Source: Phycisphaerae bacterium
GTDB taxonomy: Bacteria; Planctomycetota; Phycisphaerae; Phycisphaerales; SM1A02
Reading direction: 5' to 3'
Length of the DNA: 64,000 nt
Assembly: GCA_016795065.1 (NCBI GenBank)
Contig: JAEUIU010000002.1
Span: forward strand, 62,001 to 126,000
Both the position numbers and the translations under genes were made by a program. Positions within the stretch are counted from its first letter, which is position 1, and every line of letters begins with the position of its first letter. This document shows positions 33,548-40,368 of the stretch, in pieces. Under the pieces are notes generated by a model, which worked only from the letters and a program-made list of their open reading frames with translations, had not been told where the DNA came from and ran no database searches.

Positions 33548-34369
33548 TCAGACCCGACCGACCGTCACGGTGCAGACGCCGAAGGTCAGCGGGAACTGAT
33601 CGACGCCCGAGAAGCCGGCCGAGCGGACGAGGTCAGCGAGACGCTCAGGGGTCAGGAAGGTCTCAACCGAGCGCGGGAGGTACTTGTACGCCCCCGACCG
33701 ATCCCGAGCGATCAAGGTCGCGGTGCAGGGCATGATGTGCCGGCAGTACACGCGATTCCCCCACCGTAGGAGCGGATTCGCCGGCTCGGAGAACTCGAGC
33801 ACCACCAGCCGGCCTCGGGGCCGGAGAATGCGGCGAAACTCAGCGATCGCCTTTGCCGGGTCCGAGACGTTACGGATGCCGAAGGCAATCGACACGACGT
33901 CCGCACAGGCGTCTGGAAGGTCCAGTCGCGTCGCGTCCCCTTCGCGGTAGGTCGGTTCGGGTCCGGGCCGCGGCCGCTGGCGGGCTTGGGCTCGCCGGGT
34001 CAGCCGATCGGACTTGAGCCGGGCCAGATCGAGCATCTGCGGGGTGTAGTCGATCCCTAGGACGCTCCGGACCCCTGCGCTGGCGAACGCCTCGGTCAGA
34101 TCACCCGTTCCGCAGGCCACATCGACGACATCGGATTCCCGTCCCACCGCCGCCAAACGGACGGCGGTCCGCCGCCAGAGTTGATCAAGCCCGAAGGAGT
34201 GCAGTCGATTGTTCAGGTCGTAGCGCCGGGCGATGGCCCCAAACATCCCTTGGACCCGTTCGGCCTTGTCGTCGCGGGCATGCGGATCCGCCGCGAGGGT
34301 CTCAGCGGTCCATCCCACCGCGGACGGTGCGTTCGATTGGGGGGCCTTGGGTTCGACGGGAGGCGACAT
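33548..34369 (-). CDS. ubiE: UbiE/MenG-type quinone methyltransferase
   Basis: A 273-residue class I SAM methyltransferase. VQGMFGAIARRYDLNNRLHSFGLDQLWRR and VVDVACGTGDLTEAFASAG are hallmark motifs of UbiE/MenG, as are SIAFGIRNVSDPAKAIAEFRRILRPRGRLVVLEFSEP and AYKYLPRSVETF. It methylates demethylmenaquinone or the benzoquinol ring of ubiquinone precursors; menaquinone is more likely in this phylum. The Thr/Ala/Pro-rich N-terminus and an Arg/Pro insertion near 125-140 are extra. TATACT lies nine bases before the ATG. Confidence 0.94.
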   Translation of the reverse strand: MSPPVEPKAPQSNAPSAVGWTAETLAADPHARDDKAERVQGMFGAIARRYDLNNRLHSFGLDQLWRRTAVRLAAVGRESDVVDVACGTGDLTEAFASAGVRSVLGIDYTPQMLDLARLKSDRLTRRAQARQRPRPGPEPTYREGDATRLDLPDACADVVSIAFGIRNVSDPAKAIAEFRRILRPRGRLVVLEFSEPANPLLRWGNRVYCRHIMPCTATLIARDRSGAYKYLPRSVETFLTPERLADLVRSAGFSGVDQFPLTFGVCTVTVGRV

Positions 34370-34378
34370 GGGGCGGCG

Positions 34379-34384
34379 AGTATA
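34379..34384 (-). promoter_or_regulatory. Candidate -10 (TATACT) for ubiE, leaderless
   Basis: A TATACT on the minus strand is nine bases before ATG 34369, with no Shine-Dalgarno between. Confidence 0.5.
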
Positions 34385-34516
34385 GGGTGGCATCGTCCCC
34401 CACCACAGCCCGATATCAGGCTCGGCTGGACCAGCCCAAGCCAGCACCGGCGCGTGACGTCCACGCCAGAGAATTGGGCGCCCGATAGGCGAAGGAGACG
34501 GCTCGAAGTGCTGTGA

Positions 34517-34522
34517 TAGGAT
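34517..34522 (+). promoter_or_regulatory. Candidate -10 (TAGGAT), leaderless start
   Basis: TAGGAT is six bases before GTG 34529 of the amidohydrolase-like gene. Confidence 0.45.
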
Positions 34523-34528
34523 CGAAGC

Positions 34529-35446
34529 GTGATTTGCGATACCGACACGCGAATCTGGTCGTCGCGAGACGAGTTGGGCCCCGTCCTGGGAGGCCTTCTT
34601 CGCCGGGCAGCCGCCGACCGGCTCGTCGTCACCGAAGCAAACGAGGATGCCCACGCGGTAGCCATGCGGCCCGTGGCTCGGGCGTTCGTCCTGGGTTCGA
34701 AGGCCCGGCGTCTTCAGTGCGACCAGCGCAACGAGGTCCTTGCCTTGGCGATCCGGAGTCGACCGGATCGACTGGTCGGCTTTGCTGGCATCGATCCGCT
34801 TAGCCCCGATTGGCGCGACGAATTGGAGCGAGCTCAGGACTTGGGTTTCGCCGGCATCTCGGTCAGCCCTTCGCTTCAGGGCTGCCCTCCTACCCACGCC
34901 CAAGCCATGCGGCTCTGGGAGCGGTGTGTTGAGAAGGGCCTTCCGGTGGTCGTCAGTCGCCCGACCCCGATGCCGCCCGCAGCGATCATGGAGTGCGACC
35001 GGCCGACGCACTGGGATGAAGCCCTGCGGAGCTTCCCTTCCCTTCGCGTCCTCTTCGCTTCCTTCGGCACACCTTACATCGAGGAGACGCTCATCCTCCT
35101 AGCCAAGTTCGAGAACACCTACACCCATTGCGCGGCCTCGCTTCGGCGGCCGATGGATGCCTACCGATGGCTCTGTGCCGCCGCTGATGCCGGGGTATTG
35201 GGCAAGGTCCTTTTTGCCAGCGGATTTCCCTTCGAAACGCCTGCCGCAGCGTTGGAGCGTCTCTACGGACTGACCGTTGCCATCCATGGCACGGGCCTTC
35301 CGACGCTACCCCGTCGGGAGCTTCAGAACATCGCCCAACGCAATGCCCTCGCCCTCTTGGGCATTCGGGATCGCGGTACGCTGCTGGTCGATGGCGAACA
35401 GCAGGCGCTCCTCACCGCCGCCGAGTCGCTGCGGCAGGCCGAGTGA
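34529..35446 (+). CDS. Amidohydrolase-fold protein lacking the metal ligands
   Basis: A 305-residue protein with the barrel layout of the amidohydrolase_2 family: MICDTDTRIW in place of D-x-H-x-H, then RLVGFAGIDPLSPDW, GFAGISVSPSLQGCPPT, SRPTP where a ligand His is usual, RVLFASFGTPYIEE where H-x-G is usual, NTYTHCAASL, and LFASGFPFETP where G-S-D-x-P is usual. So the metal-binding His and Asp positions appear lost while the fold is kept. Start is GTG 34529. The stop overlaps the next gene's possible GTG by 4 bp. Role unknown; a pseudoenzyme or a metal-free activity is possible. Confidence 0.78.
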   Translation: MICDTDTRIWSSRDELGPVLGGLLRRAAADRLVVTEANEDAHAVAMRPVARAFVLGSKARRLQCDQRNEVLALAIRSRPDRLVGFAGIDPLSPDWRDELERAQDLGFAGISVSPSLQGCPPTHAQAMRLWERCVEKGLPVVVSRPTPMPPAAIMECDRPTHWDEALRSFPSLRVLFASFGTPYIEETLILLAKFENTYTHCAASLRRPMDAYRWLCAAADAGVLGKVLFASGFPFETPAAALERLYGLTVAIHGTGLPTLPRRELQNIAQRNALALLGIRDRGTLLVDGEQQALLTAAESLRQAE

Positions 35447-35502
35447 TCGGTTCGCCGCTGGTGACGTACCAAGGCTCGGGCGAACTGTTACGCTTCCGCC
35501 GC

Positions 35503-36264
35503 ATGAACGGCCCGTCGAACGTCCCCGCTTCCGATCGCTCCTGCGAGACGAGTCGCTCGCTGCTTGCCGCTCTCGCCCGACCGTGGGCAATCCACCTTGG
35601 TCTTGCCGCTGCCCTTGGCGGCCTCCAAGGCTGCGGTACCTGGTGGACCTCGACCTTTGGCGGCGACGGCGCCGAGGTGCGTGTTGAAGGGCTTGGCTCA
35701 ACACCGGTGACGCTCGACGGAGTGCTGCCCTTCGCAGCCTACACCTCGGCCGAGGCGGATCAGTCGATGTACTTCAGCGATGTCGCGCTGGAGGAACTCC
35801 TGCGGGGCGGCGTTCAGAACGGCCAGTTTTTGCACGCCCAATTGCTGTGGATCCCCCTTCCCGGTCGGACGCCAGTCGATGAGACGGCGATGAACGTCAC
35901 GCTCCGATATGTCGTCGTGAGCGACGGCAAGGTCGGGGTCTACGGCGGTGGCGGATTCGCTTGGCCGACGGGCACGCCAGGCGAGGGCGACCTGACGCTC
36001 TCGATCGAAGGCAGTTCCCTCTCGCTCCTGGCCAAGAGTGAGGGCTTCGCGGACCTGCTCACGCCCGCTCGACTGACCGGTGTCGTGACCGCGGCCTTCG
36101 ACGCCAACGAGACCCGCCGGTTTCGCCGCGGTATCAGCCAGCTCGTGACCGATGGACTGTCGACCTCGCGCTGGGTCGACGGTCAAGACCGTCCGCTTCG
36201 CAGCGATCAGGTGATAGCGTTGGCGCTGCCGGCCGCTGCGGCCAGTGCATCCACCACCGACTGA
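35503..36264 (+). CDS. Putative lipoprotein of unknown function
   Basis: A 253-residue protein from ATG 35503; an in-frame GTG at 35443 would overlap the preceding stop (GTGA). A hydrophobic segment ends in LQGC, a plausible lipobox. The mature part is beta-rich (MNVTLRYVVVSDGKVGVYGGGGFAW, GDLTLSIEGSSLSLLAKSEG). No family recognised. The last 58 bp overlap the convergent pseudouridine synthase gene. Probably co-transcribed with the amidohydrolase-like gene. Confidence 0.72.
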   Translation: MNGPSNVPASDRSCETSRSLLAALARPWAIHLGLAAALGGLQGCGTWWTSTFGGDGAEVRVEGLGSTPVTLDGVLPFAAYTSAEADQSMYFSDVALEELLRGGVQNGQFLHAQLLWIPLPGRTPVDETAMNVTLRYVVVSDGKVGVYGGGGFAWPTGTPGEGDLTLSIEGSSLSLLAKSEGFADLLTPARLTGVVTAAFDANETRRFRRGISQLVTDGLSTSRWVDGQDRPLRSDQVIALALPAAAASASTTD

Positions 36265-36947
36265 GCGATGGGCTCGCGGTTGGGATCGTTGGGGTTCCAG
36301 AGCGTGACGCGCCCGCTGCCTTCCGCGGCCGATGGAAACGAGAAGACCGCGTGCTCGAGCATTGGTGAGGGATCTTCCACGCTTCGCGCGGCGCCATACT
36401 CGACGTCGCCGGCCAGCGGGCAGCCCAGATGGGAGCACATAATCCGGATCTGGTGATAGCGCCCCGTGTGCAGGCGAATCACCGCGTGCCACTGTCCCTC
36501 GCGCTCAGGTGCTTGGGCCACCGCGAGGATGTCGAGAAACGCCGGATCGCCGCCCGAGCGAACCACGGTCGCACGCATGCGGTCCCGCTTGAGAAACGCC
36601 TTGTGCTTGCCGACAAGAGCAGTCGGGTCGCGACCCGAGAGTCGGGCGAGATACACCTTCACCCAACTTCTCGCCCGTATCGCTTCCGCATGACGGGCGG
36701 CACTGGCCGCATCGCGAGCGACAAGCAGAAATCCGCGGGTGACGCGATCGAGCCGATGCGGCAAGCGGGCCAAGGGCCATCGTTCGCTGCGACGAACTCG
36801 CTCAAGCGCCGCGTCCGCGGCGCCTTCGCTCGAACTCCCCGCCGGCTTGACCACCACGACTTCCGTCTCACATCGCCAAGCGACAGGACAGCCCGAACCT
36901 GCTGGCATCATGCCGGAAGGATCGTGGCTGGCGTGGTCAGGCCGCAT
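36207..36947 (-). CDS. RluA-family pseudouridine synthase
   Basis: A 246-residue protein. LPHRLDRVTRGFLLVARD holds the catalytic Asp of the H-R-L-D motif, KVYLARLSG and LHTGRYHQIRIMCSHLGCPLAGDVEYG follow the family order. These enzymes isomerise uridine to pseudouridine in rRNA or tRNA. The N-terminus is short (no S4 domain). Third-motif serine/threonine variation (VTRG for the usual D-x-x-TSG) is noted. The 3' end overlaps the convergent lipoprotein gene by 58 bp; the LuxR regulator gene ends 17 bp upstream on the same strand. Confidence 0.88.
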   Translation of the reverse strand: MRPDHASHDPSGMMPAGSGCPVAWRCETEVVVVKPAGSSSEGAADAALERVRRSERWPLARLPHRLDRVTRGFLLVARDAASAARHAEAIRARSWVKVYLARLSGRDPTALVGKHKAFLKRDRMRATVVRSGGDPAFLDILAVAQAPEREGQWHAVIRLHTGRYHQIRIMCSHLGCPLAGDVEYGAARSVEDPSPMLEHAVFSFPSAAEGSGRVTLWNPNDPNREPIAQSVVDALAAAAGSANAIT

Positions 36948-36964
36948 GCGCCATTCAGGCCCAC

Positions 36965-37681
36965 TTAGGCACTGATGAGGCCTTCGCGAATCGCGTAGCG
37001 AGCAAGCTCGACGCGATCGTGAATGTCGAGCTTGTCCATCACGGTCGTGACGTGCTTGTCGACGGTCTTGACGGAGATGTTCATCATCTCGGCGATCTGC
37101 TTCTTGGCGAAGCCACGACCGACATAGCGAAGCACTTCGAGTTCGCGATCCGAGAGCCGCTCGCCCTTGGTAGCGCCGGCGGCGCGCTTGGCGTCCTCGG
37201 GAACAATGCGGGTCTGCACGGTCGAGGAGAAGTAAGTCTGTCCCTTTGCAATCGCCCGAATAGCGTCAATGACGGCATCGGTACGATCGATCTTCGCGAC
37301 GTAGCCCTTCGCGCCAACCTGACGTGCGGACTGGATGAGTCGATCCTGCACGCTGCCTGAGAGGACCAGGACATCCGTGCCGGGCCGATCGCGACGCAAC
37401 TCGGTGACGAGTTGGAACGCGTCCTTGCCGGGCATGTCGACATCGAGCACCAGCACGCGCGGCGACTTGGCGAGCGTCTCGGTGTGAGCCTCTTCCATCG
37501 TCGCTGCCTCGCCAAGAACGCGAAGGTCGGGCGTGGCGTTCAGCACACCAACAAGCGCCGAGCGGATGAGCGCATGGTCATCGGCAACGACCACCGTGAT
37601 CGTGCCGCTGCCCGTTCCAGGTCCAGTGGTGCCGGAGGTGGGTTGCGAGTGTTGTGGACCGGACGGCGTCGGATTCGGCAT
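36965..37681 (-). CDS. NarL/FixJ-family response regulator
   Basis: A 238-residue protein. The receiver domain (about 28-145) has DD at 34-35, phospho-acceptor Asp80 in VLVLDVDMPG, VLVLSGS and GYVAKIDR (Lys). The C-terminal LuxR HTH is LSDRELEVLRYVGRGFAKKQIAEMMNISVKTVDKHV. A Pro/Thr/Gly-rich N-terminal extension of about 26 residues precedes the receiver. GGAG about ten bases before ATG 37681 supports the start. No cognate histidine kinase is in the window. Confidence 0.93.
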   Translation of the reverse strand: MPNPTPSGPQHSQPTSGTTGPGTGSGTITVVVADDHALIRSALVGVLNATPDLRVLGEAATMEEAHTETLAKSPRVLVLDVDMPGKDAFQLVTELRRDRPGTDVLVLSGSVQDRLIQSARQVGAKGYVAKIDRTDAVIDAIRAIAKGQTYFSSTVQTRIVPEDAKRAAGATKGERLSDRELEVLRYVGRGFAKKQIAEMMNISVKTVDKHVTTVMDKLDIHDRVELARYAIREGLISA

Positions 37682-38368
37682 CAGTCTCTTGCTCCGAGAA
37701 TGCAGCGGCTCGTTCAAGCCTGGTGTGTGAGGAGGAACATGTAGTGTAGAGGCAGCGAGGCGTTCGCAGGCTGAACCGTTCAGCGAAGTCGAAGCCTGAA
37801 CCGATTGGGGGCTTGCTCCGATTCGCAAGCGAACTGTCCGAATGACCGCGATGACCGATTGCTCGGTGGTCGCTGACCAGCCCATCGCAGCCCTTCGGGG
37901 ACAGGCACCACGCGCCTAGTAACCCCTTGGGTTCATGCGGGCAGGCGGAGCGTTCAGAATCCGGTTGCCACCTGATTTCGCGACCGCCCGGGTACGAAGG
38001 CAGGCATTCTCCCGACAGAATGGGTTCGAGCTAGGAGCGTTCACGGTCACTTCCTGCCAGAAATCCGCTTTGGGAGGGGCTGTTGCATTTGACTTGCGCG
38101 TTTTGGGTGATTTCCCGCTAGAGGATTCGGACCCATGCGGGTTGTATGCGTGCCTTCGCGGGTGACAGGTTCTCCACCTGTGCTCCCGAGGACGATGCCG
38201 CGGACGTCTATTGCGGTCGGACGCTCCGGATCGACATCGAGTCGCACGCCTCACGGCACCGTCAGGGTGCCGTCAGAACGGGGTCCACGGACTCGGACCC
38301 ACGGCGGGCAGGGACACCCACCGCGCCCCCAACGCTCACCACGGGGCTCGGCGGAAGGAACTCCTCAT
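37682..38368. other. Long regulatory gap between two divergent regulators
   Basis: Nearly 690 bp between the minus-strand response regulator and the plus-strand sigma gene. No gene is supported. Close to the sigma gene there are short stem-loops: CAGGT-TCTCC-ACCTG near 38167, GGCACC/GGTGCC (38255-38271) and GGGTCC/GGACCC (38281-38300). They suggest a structured leader. Confidence 0.45.
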
Positions 38369-39133
38369 ATGCCGGTCCCAAGCACTCGAGCCCAATTGGT
38401 CCTCTCCCTCTTCGATGGCTTCTACGAACGGGTGTACGCCTTTCTGCGGAAGTCGACCACACCCGAAGTGGCGGAAGACCTCGCTCAGGAAGTGTTCGTT
38501 CGCCTTCTTCAGCATCCCGAGCTGGAGCGACTCACCATCTCGGTGAGCTACCTTCTCAAGATCGCCCACAACTTGCTTCGACGGCGCTATGCCCGAGCGA
38601 ATCGGCTGCGCGAGCTACTCAGTGAGCGTCACGCCAGCGGCGGTTGCCCCGAAGCCAGTGACGATGCCGACGTGTTGATTGCCGTCGATGGCGATGTCCT
38701 TCAGACCGCCATGGGGTTGCTTACCAGTGACGAGCACAGCGCGGTTCGATTGATCGTCTGCGAAGGTCGCAGCTACCAGCACGCAGCCCGAAGCCTTGGC
38801 GTGACCGTCACAACGATCAACAATTGGAAGCACCGCGGCCTCTCGAAGATGCGTCGCTATCTTGCCGACGCCGTGCGAGGCAATTGCGCTGGTCATCACA
38901 GCGGCCCGGGGTATCTCACCGAAGAATTGCACGCGGCCGAAGTCCAGGTCGACGAGGCCGATTCGATCCGCTCCTCGCCGGCCAGCCGTCGCGAACCGCG
39001 GGATGTTCGCGTCGGACAGCCTGCTCGGCGCAGCGTCGGCTCAACGGTCGGCCCCGTTCGCTCCGAGCAGAACCGATTCCCCTCGGCCCTTTCCGCCTCC
39101 AAGTGGTTCGCGGCTTCCGACGACGTTGCCTGA
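38369..39133 (+). CDS. ECF-like sigma factor with C-terminal extension
   Basis: A 254-residue protein. LVLSLFDGFYERVYAFLRKSTTPEVAEDLAQEVFVRLLQHP (region 2) and YLLKIAHNLLRRRYARANRL are clear; region 4 is LTSDEHSAVRLIVCEGRSYQHAARSLGVTVTTINNWKHRGLSKMRRYL (119-165). Residues 170-254 form a Ser/Arg/Pro-rich tail not typical of ECF factors. ATG 38369 has GGAAGGA upstream. No anti-sigma gene is adjacent; the neighbour is a small zinc-ribbon membrane protein on the other strand. Confidence 0.88.
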   Translation: MPVPSTRAQLVLSLFDGFYERVYAFLRKSTTPEVAEDLAQEVFVRLLQHPELERLTISVSYLLKIAHNLLRRRYARANRLRELLSERHASGGCPEASDDADVLIAVDGDVLQTAMGLLTSDEHSAVRLIVCEGRSYQHAARSLGVTVTTINNWKHRGLSKMRRYLADAVRGNCAGHHSGPGYLTEELHAAEVQVDEADSIRSSPASRREPRDVRVGQPARRSVGSTVGPVRSEQNRFPSALSASKWFAASDDVA

Positions 39134-39142
39134 CCTCTCCTC

Positions 39143-39406
39143 TCAACGGAACATCTGGAGGAGATAGTGGATTCCAACCCACGAGACGGCGATGCTGGCC
39201 AGGATGATGAGAATCACGGCTGTCCGCCAGCGGCGATGGCGCTGACCGCGCCGGCGTGAGGTATCACCGCCGAGGTAGGCGAAGCAAGTTGGACAGACAT
39301 CGGCCTGGTCCCAGACCTCCGCGCCGCAGTCGGGGCAATACGCCACCTCGCTGCCGAAGCGTCGGAGGTCGTCGTCACTTGGGCCTTCGTCTCGAACGTG
39401 AGTCAT
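39143..39406 (-). CDS. Small zinc-ribbon membrane protein
   Basis: An 87-residue protein. YCPDCGAEVWDQADVCPTCFAYLGG is a double CxxC zinc ribbon, followed by a basic stretch and one C-terminal transmembrane helix (AVILIILASIAVSWVGIHYLL). The ATG at 39406 excludes a longer frame that would overlap the divergent thioredoxin gene. Such proteins are usually uncharacterised adaptors. Confidence 0.8.
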   Translation of the reverse strand: MTHVRDEGPSDDDLRRFGSEVAYCPDCGAEVWDQADVCPTCFAYLGGDTSRRRGQRHRRWRTAVILIILASIAVSWVGIHYLLQMFR

Positions 39407-39438
39407 GGGTTGCAGCCGAAAAGGGGTCGGCCCGGCAC

Positions 39439-39444
39439 TACGAT
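39439..39444 (+). promoter_or_regulatory. Candidate -10 (TACGAT), leaderless start
   Basis: TACGAT is eight bases before ATG 39453 in the 46-bp divergent gap. No Shine-Dalgarno. Confidence 0.4.
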
Positions 39445-39452
39445 ACCGCCCC

Positions 39453-40037
39453 ATGCCTCCGACACCCTCCACGATGTTGCCGCTCGGCACCTTGGCGATT
39501 CCCTTCGACTTGCCGGACGCGCGCGGCGGTCACGTCTCGCTCGCTTCAATGGGGACCGCGAAGGCCCTGCTGGTGATGTTCATCTGCAATCACTGTCCGT
39601 TTGTGAGGCACATTCGAGAGGAGTTGGGACGTATCCCACGTGACTATGCGTCTAGGGGGCTTGCGGTGGTTGGTATTTGCTCCAACGACCCCGACAAGTA
39701 CCCACAGGACAACTTCGAAGCGATGCGGGCCGAGAGCCTTGAGGCCGGTTGGACTTTTCCCTACCTCCACGATGCGGACCAACGCGTCGCCAAGGCCTAC
39801 CGAGCGTCCTGCACGCCGGACTTCTTTCTATTCGATGCGGGGCAGCGCTTGGTCTATCGGGGGCAGTTGGACGATAGCCGGCCGACCAATGGCATTGCCG
39901 TGAGCGGGCGGGACCTCCGTGCGGCGATCGACGCGACCCTGCGTGGCGAGCCGATCGCAGGCGAGCAACTCCCCTCCATCGGCTGCAACATCAAGTGGAT
40001 TCCCGGTCGTGAGCCGGACTATGCCAGCAACCGCTGA
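39453..40037 (+). CDS. Thioredoxin-fold peroxiredoxin-like (AhpC/TSA) protein
   Basis: A 194-residue protein. LGTLAIPFDLPDARGGHVSLASM and FICNHCPFVRHIREELGRI (CxxC) match the cytosolic thioredoxin-family proteins often annotated as redoxin. GLAVVGICSNDPDKYPQDNFEAM, TFPYLHDADQRVAKAYRASCTPDFFLFD and LVYRGQLDDSRP complete the family pattern. Likely a thiol reductase or peroxidase. No signal peptide. Confidence 0.9.
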   Translation: MPPTPSTMLPLGTLAIPFDLPDARGGHVSLASMGTAKALLVMFICNHCPFVRHIREELGRIPRDYASRGLAVVGICSNDPDKYPQDNFEAMRAESLEAGWTFPYLHDADQRVAKAYRASCTPDFFLFDAGQRLVYRGQLDDSRPTNGIAVSGRDLRAAIDATLRGEPIAGEQLPSIGCNIKWIPGREPDYASNR

Positions 40038-40121
40038 GCGACATGCAGGTTGCCTCGGCGGCCGCCGGCAGCGACTGGTTCGCGGACTGATCCCCGAGGG
40101 GTCCGCAAACGGCCCAAGCCC

Positions 40122-40149
40122 TTGACGGTTTTCCGCTGAGTGATATTCT
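40122..40149 (+). promoter_or_regulatory. Promoter of tRNA-Asp
   Basis: TTGACG (40122-40127), a 16-base spacer and TATTCT (40144-40149) form a good sigma-70-type promoter about 67 bases before the mature tRNA-Asp 5' end. Confidence 0.7.
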
Positions 40150-40215
40150 TCCCAATCCCTCGCACGCCAAGGCCCCCTCGCCGGGGCCACCAGCGACGCG
40201 AGGGCACATACGCAA

Positions 40216-40289
40216 GGGGCGGTAGCTCAATTGGTTAGAGTACCGGCTTGTCACGCCGGTGGTTGCGGGTTCGATTCCCGTCCGCCTCG
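40216..40289 (+). tRNA. tRNA-Asp (anticodon GTC)
   Basis: A full cloverleaf: acceptor GGGGCGG with CCGCCTC (one G-T), anticodon stem CCGGC/GCCGG with loop TTGTCAC giving GTC, T arm GCGGG-TTCGATT-CCCGT. Discriminator G; CCA not encoded. Confidence 0.97.
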
Positions 40290-40303
40290 CTACGCAGGAC
40301 ACG

Positions 40304-40345
40304 ACGACGACGGCCTCGCCCATTCGTGGACGAGGCCGTTGTCGT
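40304..40345. terminator. Bidirectional hairpin between tRNA-Asp and polA
   Basis: A 15-bp stem (40304-40318 with 40331-40345, one G-T) and 12-base loop. It lies between the tRNA gene and the convergent polA stop. There is no T-tract, so intrinsic termination is only presumed. Confidence 0.55.
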
Positions 40346-40368
40346 TGGGAGCCTCTGGGCGGTCTCGA

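Noticed and set aside
40081..40106. Stem-loop after the thioredoxin-like gene as a terminator
   Set aside because: The stem is interrupted and no T-tract follows; too weak to call.
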